From positions 1 through 30,829 of the forward strand of contig JAGDAE010000267.1 in assembly GCA_017959645.1 (NCBI GenBank): 30,829 nucleotides of DNA, written 5' to 3'. Below are positions 23,511-30,829 of this stretch, in pieces. Origin of the DNA: Kiritimatiellia bacterium. GTDB lineage: Bacteria; Verrucomicrobiota; Kiritimatiellia; RFP12; UBA1067. The notes under the pieces were generated by a model. The model worked only from the letters and a program-made list of their open reading frames with translations. It was not told where the DNA came from and ran no database searches. The position numbers and the translations under genes are program-made. Positions within the stretch are counted from its first letter, which is position 1. Each line of letters opens with the position of its first letter.

Positions 23511-25052
23511 ATGGGCATTCTGAAGAACACGTTCACGGTCGGTGCGTTCACCATGCTGAGCAGGGTGCTGGGGCTCGTCCGCGAGATGTTCCAGTCGCGG
23601 CTGATCGGCGCGGGGATGGAGCAGAGCGCGTTTGCGCTCGCGTTCGCGATTCCCAACATGTTCCGCAAGCTTTTCGGCGAGGGTGCGCTGACGGCGGCGT
23701 TCGTGCCGGTTTTCGCCGGGGAGCTGGCGCAGAACGGCGTCGAGCGCGCTTCGCGGCTCGCCCGCGCCGTGTTGACGATGGCGGTGTTGATGCTCTGCTC
23801 GATCGTCGTCCTTTCGATGTCCGCCCTGTGCGTATTTTCGCCGTTCGCCGGTTCGGAGCGCTCGCGCCTGGCGGTTTCGCTGGTCGGGATGCTTCTGCCT
23901 TACATGGTTTTCATCTGCGCGGCGGCTTTCGGCATGGGCGTGTTGAACGCGATGGGGCGCTTCAAGGCGTCGAGTTTCATGCCGGCGCTGCTCAATGCGG
24001 TGTGGATTCTCGCGCTGGCGTTTCTCTCGTTTTTTCCCGGCTTCCCGGTTGCATTGCGCGTGAAGCTCGTCGCGGCGGCGATTCTTTTCGCCGGCGCTTT
24101 GCAGATGGTTTTCATGTTCGCGTGCATGCGGCGCGCGGGAGTGTCGCCGAAGCCTTCGTTCTCCGGCTGGGGCGACGGCAAGGTGAAGCTGGTGTGGCGC
24201 AACATGGCGATCGCGGCGCTCGGTTCGGGGGCGATACAGGTCAACTACATGCTCGATGCCGTCCTCGCCCAGCTTGCCAGCGACTGGGCGGCCGGAGTCA
24301 TCGGCTATGCCGAACGGTTGATGGATCTTCCGCTCGGGGTCGTCGGCGTCGCATTCGGAACCGTTCTGCTGCCGACTTTCTCCGGGCTGTTCGCGCGCGG
24401 CGATGTCGCCGCCGCCCGCGAGACGCTGCTCTCGTCGGTCAAGTCGCTGCTTTTCGTCATGATTCCAGCCGCGGCCGGACTTTTCGTGCTTGCGCCGGCC
24501 GTGGTGAAGGTGATCTACGAAGGCGGTGATTTCGATGCGCTCGCCACGGTGCGTGTCGCCCGGGCGCTGGGCGTCTACGCGGTCGGGCTGGGGTTTTTCG
24601 GCTTCCAGAAGACGCTCGTTCCGTGGTTTCAGGCCCAGAACGACATGAAAACTCCGCTTCGCGTCTCTGTCGCGACCGTCGGCGTGAACGCATCTTTGAA
24701 CATTCTCGCAATCTGGCTGCTGCCGGTCGAATGGCGGCATGTAGGTCTCGCCGCCTCGACCGTGTTCTGCGCGGCGCTCGGTTGCACGATTCTCGCCGTC
24801 TGCGCCCGGCGCGGTTCCGGTTCGCTGGGATTGCGCAAGCTCGTCGTTCCGGTCGGCAAGATTCTGCTCGCTTCGGTGGCGATGGGGGCGGCGCTGGTGT
24901 GGCTTTCGCGGCGGCTGTCCGGAACCGGCGCGGTCTTGTCGCTCGCGATTCTGGTGGTTTCCGGCGTGGCCGTCTACGGGCTGTGCGCGCTGGCGGCGAT
25001 GCCGGATTTGCTGGCGGGGCTGAGGAATTTCGCAAGGAGGAGAAGAATATGA
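23511..25052 (+). CDS. murJ: Lipid II flippase MurJ
   Basis: A 513-residue polytopic protein of the MOP exporter fold that flips lipid II across the inner membrane for wall synthesis. The opening TVGAFTMLSRVLGLVREMFQ and PNMFRKLFGEGALTAAFVPV are characteristic of MurJ. GVAFGTVLLPTFSGLFARGD and the QKTLVPWFQAQNDMKTPLRV motif follow. About 14 membrane segments are visible. The start at ATG 23511, right after the lpxK stop, gives the standard N-terminus, and there is no obvious ribosome binding site. The last bases overlap the next gene as ATGA. Its place behind mrdA-rodA and the LPS genes unites precursor flipping with wall and outer-membrane assembly. Confidence 0.95.
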   Translation: MGILKNTFTVGAFTMLSRVLGLVREMFQSRLIGAGMEQSAFALAFAIPNMFRKLFGEGALTAAFVPVFAGELAQNGVERASRLARAVLTMAVLMLCSIVVLSMSALCVFSPFAGSERSRLAVSLVGMLLPYMVFICAAAFGMGVLNAMGRFKASSFMPALLNAVWILALAFLSFFPGFPVALRVKLVAAAILFAGALQMVFMFACMRRAGVSPKPSFSGWGDGKVKLVWRNMAIAALGSGAIQVNYMLDAVLAQLASDWAAGVIGYAERLMDLPLGVVGVAFGTVLLPTFSGLFARGDVAAARETLLSSVKSLLFVMIPAAAGLFVLAPAVVKVIYEGGDFDALATVRVARALGVYAVGLGFFGFQKTLVPWFQAQNDMKTPLRVSVATVGVNASLNILAIWLLPVEWRHVGLAASTVFCAALGCTILAVCARRGSGSLGLRKLVVPVGKILLASVAMGAALVWLSRRLSGTGAVLSLAILVVSGVAVYGLCALAAMPDLLAGLRNFARRRRI

Positions 25053-26020
25053 ACGGACGGCTGGCGGTCGCGGCCGCGGTTTTGGTGCAGGCGTTTGCGG
25101 CGTCGGCCGAGACGCATCTGCAGATAGACATGGAGGCTCTCGCCGAACTGTTGCCGCTTGCGGCCGAGGCGATCGAGATACATATCCGCGCCGGCGAGCG
25201 CGAGGCCGCGCATGCGGCGGAACTTGCGAAGAAGGGCGTTGCCGAGGTGCCGCCGAGCGGCTCACAGCGATACGTCATCGATACTTCGATACTGCCGGAC
25301 TTCGCCTTCGACGCTCGCGGCGAACTGTACATCGACCGGCGCTTCGTCACCGACGAGGAACTCGAGACCGTGCACGCGATCGAACGGTGGATAGCGAAAT
25401 GGTTCCCGCAAGAGACGAAAGCGCGCGCGGTTCCGCGAGCGTCGGCAGGCAAGGCGAAAAACGTGCCGGTGTTCAGAGGGTTCGAAGACGACCGCTACCA
25501 GATGCATGACGGACTGATCGCGCGCATGGTGGCCGAATTCAACGCCGACAAGGCCGGCTGGTGCGGCGGAACCGTGCAGCAGGCCTCGAAGATAGCCGAT
25601 CTTACGCCGGCGCTGGTGAAATCGCACATGATCGAGGAATCTGGCGGCAACGGCGCGCGCTCCAAGGCGGCGTGGGCGGCCGATCCCCAGCAGGTGAACG
25701 TGCCCGGCGACTGGGGCGACGAGAAGAAGCTCGTCGGGCTCTCCAAGCCGTCGAAGCGCAACGAAGGGACGCTCGATGGCAACGTACGCGCGGCGATCAT
25801 GTATCTCTCGCGAAAAGGCTTCGGATCTTCGGGGCGGCCGGCGAAAGACCGTCCGAAAGGTTTCTTCGACGGCTGGCTGGACGCCTTCAGGCGCTACAAC
25901 GGCCGCCGCGACCGCACCGACACCGACCGCTACTACGGCGACGAATACGCCGATCGCATCGTCAAGCGGGCGGATTCGCCGGATGTGTTCGTGCCGATTG
26001 AAATCAAGCTGGCAAAGTGA
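25049..26020 (+). CDS. Exported protein with lysozyme-like features, possible lytic transglycosylase
   Basis: A 323-residue protein with a signal peptide (about residues 1-21). Residues 22-140 form an acidic and basic helical region without a recognised domain. Residues 165-300 resemble a lysozyme-like fold: VKSHMIEESGGNG contains a Glu197-Ser-Gly motif as in SLT transglycosylases. DPQQVNVPGDWGD may match the A-x-G-x-x-Q region. NVRAAIMYLSRKGFGSSGRP and WLDAFRRYNG resemble the later helices. The tail DTDRYYGDEYADRIVKRA ends in a Tyr-rich segment. I infer cleavage of peptidoglycan glycan strands from these motifs and from the wall-synthesis neighbours. A structural protein with a degenerate lysozyme fold is possible. 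A strong AAGGAGGAG (25034-25042) and an ATGA overlap with murJ fix the start. Confidence 0.6.
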   Translation: MNGRLAVAAAVLVQAFAASAETHLQIDMEALAELLPLAAEAIEIHIRAGEREAAHAAELAKKGVAEVPPSGSQRYVIDTSILPDFAFDARGELYIDRRFVTDEELETVHAIERWIAKWFPQETKARAVPRASAGKAKNVPVFRGFEDDRYQMHDGLIARMVAEFNADKAGWCGGTVQQASKIADLTPALVKSHMIEESGGNGARSKAAWAADPQQVNVPGDWGDEKKLVGLSKPSKRNEGTLDGNVRAAIMYLSRKGFGSSGRPAKDRPKGFFDGWLDAFRRYNGRRDRTDTDRYYGDEYADRIVKRADSPDVFVPIEIKLAK

Positions 26021-26026
26021 TATAAT
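25998..26026 (+). promoter_or_regulatory. Near-consensus promoter for deoC with a very short leader
   Basis: TTGAAA (25998-26003) and a perfect TATAAT (26021-26026) are separated by 17 bp. The -35 box lies inside the end of the preceding gene, and the -10 box follows its TGA (26018-26020) directly. Transcription should begin near 26033, only about nine bases before the deoC ATG at 26042. The leader has no recognisable ribosome binding site, so the message may be translated as an almost leaderless mRNA. Confidence 0.75.
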
Positions 26027-26041
26027 GCCGATTGTGAAAAT

Positions 26042-26719
26042 ATGAAAACTGTAGACATAGCCAAGTATATCGACCACACGCTGCTCAAGCCGGAGGCGAC
26101 GGCGGACGATATAGCGAAACTCTGCCGCGAGGCGAAGCGTTTCGGATTCGCTTCCGTGTGCGTGCATCCGTGCTGGGCCGCGTTGGCGGCGAAGAAACTC
26201 AAAGGCAGCGGCGTCAAGACGTGCACGGTCGTCGGATTTCCGCTCGGTTGCGATCTGACGATCGAGCAGTCGCTGGCGATCGAAACGATGCGGGCCGCCG
26301 GCGTGCGGGAATTCGATTTTGCGATGAATACGGGCCGATTCCGCTCCGATGCCGTAAGGCTGTTCAAAGAATACGAGTTTCTCTTGCAAATGTTCGACAA
26401 GTCGATCGTCACCAAGTTGATCATCGAATGTTGCAATCTTTCCGACGACGAGAAGATCGAGGCGTGCCATATGGCGTATCTTGCGGGTTTCGATTTCGTC
26501 AAGACCTCGACCGGCTTCGGCTCGGGCGGCGCGACGGTGGAAGACGTGCGGCTCATGCGCAAGGCGGTCGGGACGAGTCTCGGCGTAAAGGCTTCGGGGG
26601 GTATCCGCACGCTCGCCGACGCCGAAGCGATGATAGCTGCCGGCGCGACGCGGATCGGAACTTCGGCGGGAGTGGAAATAATGAAGGAATACAGGAAAAG
26701 GAAGATGGAAAATGGCTGA
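26042..26719 (+). CDS. deoC: Deoxyribose-phosphate aldolase
   Basis: A 225-residue class I aldolase that splits 2-deoxyribose-5-phosphate into glyceraldehyde-3-phosphate and acetaldehyde in nucleoside breakdown. The opening IDHTLLKPEAT is diagnostic. The Schiff-base lysine is Lys154 in FVKTSTGFG. Lys183 in VKASGGIRT and Asp92 in EFDFAMNTG complete the catalytic set. GFPLG (phosphate and fold region) is also intact. Length is standard. It starts a short cytoplasmic-function operon under its own strong promoter and overlaps mrp by 8 bases. No other nucleoside-salvage gene is in view. Confidence 0.96.
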   Translation: MKTVDIAKYIDHTLLKPEATADDIAKLCREAKRFGFASVCVHPCWAALAAKKLKGSGVKTCTVVGFPLGCDLTIEQSLAIETMRAAGVREFDFAMNTGRFRSDAVRLFKEYEFLLQMFDKSIVTKLIIECCNLSDDEKIEACHMAYLAGFDFVKTSTGFGSGGATVEDVRLMRKAVGTSLGVKASGGIRTLADAEAMIAAGATRIGTSAGVEIMKEYRKRKMENG

Positions 26720-27524
26720 GGAATGCACCCACGAATGTTCCAGCTGCGGCAAAGGCTGCTCCGGGGCGAAGAACGCTTTCGCGGTTCCGCTTAACGCCGC
26801 TTCGAAAGTGGGCAAGGTGATCGCGGTCGCCAGCGGCAAGGGCGGCGTCGGGAAGAGTTTCGTGACGTCCATGCTCGCCGTGGCCGCCGCGAAGAAGGGA
26901 CTGAAAACCGGCATACTCGACGCCGACATAACCGGTCCGTCGATACCGCTCGCTTTCGGGATCGCTCCCGGCGCGCGCCAGGGCGAACACGGAATCGAGC
27001 CGGCCGTGACGACGGCGGGGATACGCATCATTTCGCTGAACATGCTCGTCGAAGAGGCGACCGAGCCGGTGGTGTGGCGCGGGCCGGTGATCGCCGGCGT
27101 GGTGAAGCAGTTCTGGAGCGACGTGCATTGGGGCGATCTCGACGTCGTTTTCGTCGACATGCCGCCGGGGACCGGCGACGTGCCGCTTACCGTGTTCCAG
27201 TCGCTGCCCGTCGACGGCGTCGTGGTCGTCTCGTCGCCGCAAGAACTGGTCGGCATGATCGTCGCGAAGGCGGTCAGAATGGCCGGAATGATGGGCAAGC
27301 CGGTTGTCGGACTCGTCGAGAATTTCGCGTTCATGAAATGTCCCGGCTGCGGCAAGAAGGTCTTCCCGTTCGGCGAGCCGCGCTCGGACGAACTCGCCAA
27401 GCGCTTCTCGATTCCTTTCACGGCGCAACTGCCGGTTGATCCGGCGTTTTCGGCCGCCGTCGACGCCGGCGCCGCAGAGACGCTCGACATCGCCGCTCTC
27501 GATCCTCTCGTTTCGTCGCTGTGA
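26712..27524 (+). CDS. mrp: Mrp/ApbC (Nbp35-type) iron-sulfur carrier ATPase
   Basis: A 270-residue deviant Walker-A ATPase that binds and passes on Fe-S clusters. The N-terminus carries four close cysteines (Cys5, 9, 12, 16 in ECTHECSSCGKGC), as in Nbp35-like and anaerobe Mrp proteins. The P-loop is GKGGVGKS with Lys48, followed by DADITGPSIP and DMPPGTGD. The C-terminal CPGC (Cys210 and Cys213) is the bridging-cluster motif used by dimers. There is no N-terminal DUF59 domain. GGAAG about 8 nt upstream of ATG 26712 serves as a ribosome binding site inside deoC. The gene overlaps ruvC as GTGA. Confidence 0.93.
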   Translation: MAEECTHECSSCGKGCSGAKNAFAVPLNAASKVGKVIAVASGKGGVGKSFVTSMLAVAAAKKGLKTGILDADITGPSIPLAFGIAPGARQGEHGIEPAVTTAGIRIISLNMLVEEATEPVVWRGPVIAGVVKQFWSDVHWGDLDVVFVDMPPGTGDVPLTVFQSLPVDGVVVVSSPQELVGMIVAKAVRMAGMMGKPVVGLVENFAFMKCPGCGKKVFPFGEPRSDELAKRFSIPFTAQLPVDPAFSAAVDAGAAETLDIAALDPLVSSL

Positions 27525-28012
27525 GAATTCTCGGTGTAGATACGTCGCTCCGGTCTACCGGCTACGGGATCGTCGAAACGGCCGGCAGCAGGATGTCGGC
27601 GCTCGAGTACGGGAATATCCCGAACGGACCCAAACTGCCGCTCTCGCGCTGCCTTTTCAACATCCACTCCACGATCGCCGGTCTCATCGCGCGGTGGAAC
27701 CCCGACGTGATTTCGGTGGAGAAGGTGATCTACGGCAAGAACGCCAACACCATGATGGTTCTCGGCGAGGCGCGCGGGGCGGTGATCGTCGCCGGCGCCG
27801 AAGCGGAAAAACCCATCTGCGAATACGAACCGCGTCGCGTCAAGATGGCGGTGTGCGGCAACGGCATGGCCGAAAAAGCGCAGGTCCAGCGCATGGTCAA
27901 GACGCTTCTCGCTCTGGACTCCCTGCCGCAGAACGACGCCGCCGACGCCCTCGCGCTCGCAATCTGCCACGCCAACGCCCGCTCGTTCATGTCCGGGCCG
28001 CAAACAATCTGA
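27521..28012 (+). CDS. ruvC: Crossover junction endodeoxyribonuclease RuvC
   Basis: A 163-residue Holliday junction resolvase that cuts four-way junctions in recombination repair. The four metal-binding acids are present: Asp7 (LGVDTSLRSTGYG), Glu67 (SVEKVIYGKN), and Asp139 and Asp142 (QNDAADALALAICH). The usual DPG after the first aspartate is DTS here, a variation I associate with Verrucomicrobia-like sequences. The start is GTG 27521, overlapping the mrp stop. ruvA and ruvB are not in the window. The parC gene follows after 22 bases. Confidence 0.95.
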   Translation: MRILGVDTSLRSTGYGIVETAGSRMSALEYGNIPNGPKLPLSRCLFNIHSTIAGLIARWNPDVISVEKVIYGKNANTMMVLGEARGAVIVAGAEAEKPICEYEPRRVKMAVCGNGMAEKAQVQRMVKTLLALDSLPQNDAADALALAICHANARSFMSGPQTI

Positions 28013-28034
28013 GAAAGACAAACAACCTCCAAGC

Positions 28035-30239
28035 ATGTTCGACAACCTCGACCTCTTCGCGCTCGCCGGGGCGGGATCGGCGCCGGACGGAGCGGCCGCA
28101 GACGGCGGAGCGGCCGCCGCGGAGGCGAAGCCGGCCAAGACCAAAGCGGCGAAGACCCCGCCGGCTCCGCCGAAGAGCGAAGAGCTCGGGCTTACCGGGG
28201 CCGGACCGATGAAGGAGCTTTTCGACTTCAACTTCCGCCAGTATTCCGCCTACGTGATCTGCTCGCGCGCGATTCCGGCGATCGAAGACGGACTCAAGCC
28301 CGTGCAGCGCCGCATAATGCATTCGCTGTGGGAGAAGGATGACGGCAGGTACACCAAGGTCGCCAACATCGTCGGCCATGCGATGCAGTACCATCCCCAC
28401 GGCGACGCGTCGATCGGCGACGCGATCGTGGTTCTGGCCAACAAGCTCTGGGGAGAAGGGCGGGGATATCTCATAGACGGGCAGGGCAACTACGGCTCCC
28501 TCTACACCGGCATGCCCCACGCCGCCACGCGCTATATCGAGTGCCGGCTGACCGACCTCGCGCGCAAGCATCTGTTCAATCCGAAGACCACGAGTTTCGT
28601 GCCGAACTACGACGGCAGAAGGGAAGAGCCGGTCTTTCTGCCCTCGAAGCTGCCGCTGCTGCTCATGCTCGGGGCGGACGGTATCGCCGTCGGTCTCTCG
28701 ACCTCGATCCTGCCCCACAACTTCATCGAACTTCTCGAGGCCGAAATCGCGCTTATCCAGAAAAAGCCGTTCGAACTTTATCCCGATTTCCAGCTCGGCG
28801 GCGTGATGGACGTCTCGGAATACGACGACGGGCTCGGCAAGATCAAGATACGCGCCCGTGTCGAGAAAGACGAGCGCAAACTCGTCATCACCGAGCTGCC
28901 GTGGGGAGAGACCACCGATACGATATCGGCGTCGATCGAAGACGCGATCAAAAAGAAAAAACTCGCCGTCAGAAAACTCCACGATCTCACCAGCGAGAAG
29001 GTGTGCATCGAGCTCGAGCTGCAGGCCGGCGCTTCGCCAGAAAAGACCCTGGTCGCGCTCTACGCTTTCACGAACTGCGAAAAGTCGATAGCCTCGCGCC
29101 CGATCGTGCTCGACGATGGGCGGCCGAAGCTGATGAAGATCAGCGAGATTCTGCGCAGAAACGCCGACCGGCTAATGGATCTCACCCGCCGCGAGCAGGA
29201 GATACGCCTCGGCGAACTGGACGATCTCTTCCACGCCCGCACCCTCGAGCGCATATTCATCGAAGAGCGGATCTACAAGCTCATCGAGAAGGAGAAGACT
29301 CTCGAAGGCGTGCGCAACGCCATCCGCGACGGCTTCAAGCCGTACATGAAGCAGCTCAGGCGCAAGACGATCTCCGAAGAGGATGTCGAACGTCTGCTGA
29401 AACTGCAGATACGCAGGATTTCGCAGTTCGACATCGACAAGAACCGCGAAGAGATCGACGCCATAAAGAAAGAGGAGGCGCAGGTAAACGACAATATCGT
29501 CCATCTTCGCGCCTTCGTCGTCAAATACCTGAAGTCGCTCGCGAAAGAGTACGCCAAAAAATATCCTCGCTGCACGAAGATAGAGTCGGGCGCATTCAAG
29601 CAGGTCGACGTGAGAGCCATAACCGCGTCCGAACTTACGCTGAAGTGGGACAAGGAAAACAACTACATCGGTTCGGGCCTGCGCAACGGAGAGGAACTTT
29701 TCAAATGCTCGTCGCTCGACGAGCTCATTCTGGTCTGGAAGGACGGACGTTTCAGGAAGGTCCAGCCGGAGGAAAAGATTTTCGTCGACAAGGATCTTCT
29801 GACCGTCTTGCGCTACAACCAGGAGAAAGACCGCGATACGCGCGATTTCGTCTGCGTATACGAAGAGGGCGGCTACGGCTTCAGCTACATCAAGCGTTTC
29901 CGCTTCGGCGGGCTAATACGCAACCGCGACTACCGCCTCGCCCCGGAGAAGCCGAAATCGAAGCTGCTATTCTTCCAAGAGGGGTGTCCCGACACGATCT
30001 ACGTCAAATTCAAGCCGGCGAAGAACCAGCGCATCCACCAGCAGCATTTTCTGCCCAAGGAGCAGGTGTTGCGCACCAATCCGTCGACCGGCAAAGCCGA
30101 GAAGCAGGATGTCGTCGCGATCCGCAACGCCGGCGCCAAGGGCAAGCAACTCACCACCAAGCCGATCGCCCGCATCTCATCGTCGAAAGGCAGCTGGTGG
30201 GACGAATCCGAACCGCCGTCCAAGGGCATCCTCGACTGA
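28035..30239 (+). CDS. parC: Topoisomerase IV / gyrase-type subunit A (ParC)
   Basis: A 734-residue type IIA topoisomerase cutting subunit that relaxes or decatenates DNA with a ParE or GyrB partner not seen here. A low-complexity Ala/Lys/Pro-rich stretch (about residues 14-50) comes before the winged-helix domain. GLKPVQRRIMHSLWE and YHPHGDASIGDA (His120 to Asp124) follow, and the catalytic Tyr167 lies in AATRYIECRL. The tower and coiled-coil region (about 330-480) is charged. The C-terminal part (about 500-734) is shorter than a full GyrA beta-pinwheel, and I do not see a clear GyrA box. The ParC call over GyrA rests on this C-terminus and is moderately sure. No Shine-Dalgarno sequence precedes ATG 28035. 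Confidence 0.88.
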   Translation: MFDNLDLFALAGAGSAPDGAAADGGAAAAEAKPAKTKAAKTPPAPPKSEELGLTGAGPMKELFDFNFRQYSAYVICSRAIPAIEDGLKPVQRRIMHSLWEKDDGRYTKVANIVGHAMQYHPHGDASIGDAIVVLANKLWGEGRGYLIDGQGNYGSLYTGMPHAATRYIECRLTDLARKHLFNPKTTSFVPNYDGRREEPVFLPSKLPLLLMLGADGIAVGLSTSILPHNFIELLEAEIALIQKKPFELYPDFQLGGVMDVSEYDDGLGKIKIRARVEKDERKLVITELPWGETTDTISASIEDAIKKKKLAVRKLHDLTSEKVCIELELQAGASPEKTLVALYAFTNCEKSIASRPIVLDDGRPKLMKISEILRRNADRLMDLTRREQEIRLGELDDLFHARTLERIFIEERIYKLIEKEKTLEGVRNAIRDGFKPYMKQLRRKTISEEDVERLLKLQIRRISQFDIDKNREEIDAIKKEEAQVNDNIVHLRAFVVKYLKSLAKEYAKKYPRCTKIESGAFKQVDVRAITASELTLKWDKENNYIGSGLRNGEELFKCSSLDELILVWKDGRFRKVQPEEKIFVDKDLLTVLRYNQEKDRDTRDFVCVYEEGGYGFSYIKRFRFGGLIRNRDYRLAPEKPKSKLLFFQEGCPDTIYVKFKPAKNQRIHQQHFLPKEQVLRTNPSTGKAEKQDVVAIRNAGAKGKQLTTKPIARISSSKGSWWDESEPPSKGILD

Positions 30240-30260
30240 CCGAGCCGTCCCTCCTCGACA

Positions 30261-30829
30261 ATGATTCGATTTGCGATAGTCATGCCAATGCTTGCCGCCG
30301 TCTGCACGATGGCGGGGTGCGCGAATCGGCGCGTGTGTGGCGGACGTGATGGCTTTGTCGCGCTTGCGGAGGCGGTGCCGGATGCGATTCTTGAAATCAG
30401 GTACTATTCGACATACAACTTCGTAGGGGAGAGAATCGACGGTTACGACGAGCCGTGCGCTTTGCTCGCGAAAGAGGCGGCGGATGCGCTCAAAGCGGCA
30501 AGCGACGAGGCGGTGCGGCGCGGCTATCGCCTGAAGATTTACGACGCCTACCGTCCGCAGCGGGCGGTGGCGCACTTCATGCGCTGGGCGAAGGACGCGG
30601 ACGATGTGCGGATGAAGCCCTGTTTCTATCCGGATCTCGACAAGTCGGTTCTGTTCGCGCAGGGCTACATCGCCGAGAAGTCCGGACACAGTCGCGGCAG
30701 CACGGTCGATTTGACTCTCTTTGACATGAAAACGGGCAAAGACGTGGAGATGGGCGGAACCTTCGACTGGGTTGGCGAAGAATCCCCTCCCGGCGACAGA
30801 GGCGTGACCGTGACGCAGCATGGCAACCG
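30261..30829 (+). CDS. VanX/Ddp-type D-Ala-D-Ala dipeptidase, lipoprotein (3' end outside the window)
   Basis: An open frame begins at ATG 30261 and runs off the right edge, giving 189 complete codons. MAGC with Cys20 is a likely lipobox, so the enzyme would be tethered in the periplasm. Family motifs are YDAYRPQRAV and GHSRGSTVDLTL. In the latter, His143 and Asp150 form the zinc-binding S-G-H-x6-D pattern. LEIRYYSTYNFVGE is typical of the N-terminus. Members hydrolyse D-Ala-D-Ala, either for vancomycin resistance or in wall recycling. An exported form without vanH/vanA neighbours points to peptidoglycan turnover, although the next genes are not visible. The gap after parC is 21 bases with no promoter seen. 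Confidence 0.85.
   Translation, partial: MIRFAIVMPMLAAVCTMAGCANRRVCGGRDGFVALAEAVPDAILEIRYYSTYNFVGERIDGYDEPCALLAKEAADALKAASDEAVRRGYRLKIYDAYRPQRAVAHFMRWAKDADDVRMKPCFYPDLDKSVLFAQGYIAEKSGHSRGSTVDLTLFDMKTGKDVEMGGTFDWVGEESPPGDRGVTVTQHGN

Noticed and set aside
25262..28231. A 989-codon open frame on the minus strand across five genes
   Set aside because: It mirrors well-identified plus-strand genes (deoC, mrp, ruvC and others). It is Arg/His-rich with no domain, which is typical of antisense frames in GC-rich DNA.
1..30829. tRNA, rRNA, CRISPR arrays, insertion sequences or prophage genes
   Set aside because: Gaps between genes are nearly all under 50 bases and hold no cloverleaf, spacer-repeat pattern or transposase. 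The only nuclease-like gene is the lone HNH protein.

Overview
The window comes from a GC-rich, Gram-negative-type bacterium. It carries lipid A and LPS genes (lpxK, lptD), a mreBCD/PBP2/RodA rod-shape system, many secreted glycosidases and several lipoproteins. All recognised genes lie on the + strand and are packed tightly, often with ATGA or GTGA stop/start overlaps. A large exo-glycosidase operon with no SusC/SusD pair, plus the style of the envelope operon, suggests the PVC superphylum, most likely Kiritimatiellota or a relative from an animal gut or another anaerobic habitat. This placement is inferred from gene style, not from a marker-gene tree.

Region 1 (1-12981) holds the end of an unidentified gene, a short non-coding stretch with an unusual 23-bp phased repeat, and then a good promoter that starts a six-gene carbohydrate operon. 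Its genes are a GH3 beta-xylosidase/beta-glucosidase, a GH36-type alpha-galactosidase, a GH31 alpha-glucosidase/alpha-xylosidase, a TIM-barrel putative glycosidase of no family I can name, a GH123/DUF4091-type lipoprotein and a large GH78 alpha-L-rhamnosidase. Every product has an export signal. Together they would trim mixed side chains (xylose/glucose, galactose, rhamnose and perhaps N-acetylgalactosamine) from complex plant or host glycans outside the cytoplasm. No transporter or regulator is present.

Region 2 (12983-26020) starts with a small HNH-nuclease gene whose 3' end contains a near-consensus promoter for mreB. A cell-envelope superoperon follows: mreB, mreC, mreD, mrdA (PBP2), rodA, rng (RNase E/G), lptD, lpxK, murJ and a putative exported lytic transglycosylase. 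It combines wall elongation, lipid II flipping, lipid A phosphorylation and LPS export. A 12-bp stem-loop ends exactly at the mreC start codon. Two adjacent LPS genes are interrupted: lptD by a one-base frameshift and lpxK by an in-frame TAG. Either these are sequence errors or the strain is losing, or recoding, its LPS pathway.

Region 3 (25998-30829) has a near-perfect promoter with a very short leader driving deoC, then mrp/apbC, ruvC, parC (topoisomerase IV subunit A) and a VanX-type D-Ala-D-Ala dipeptidase lipoprotein cut off by the window end.

No tRNA, rRNA, CRISPR array, insertion sequence or clear intrinsic terminator was seen. No gene-free stretch exceeds 300 bases. The longest is 183-352.
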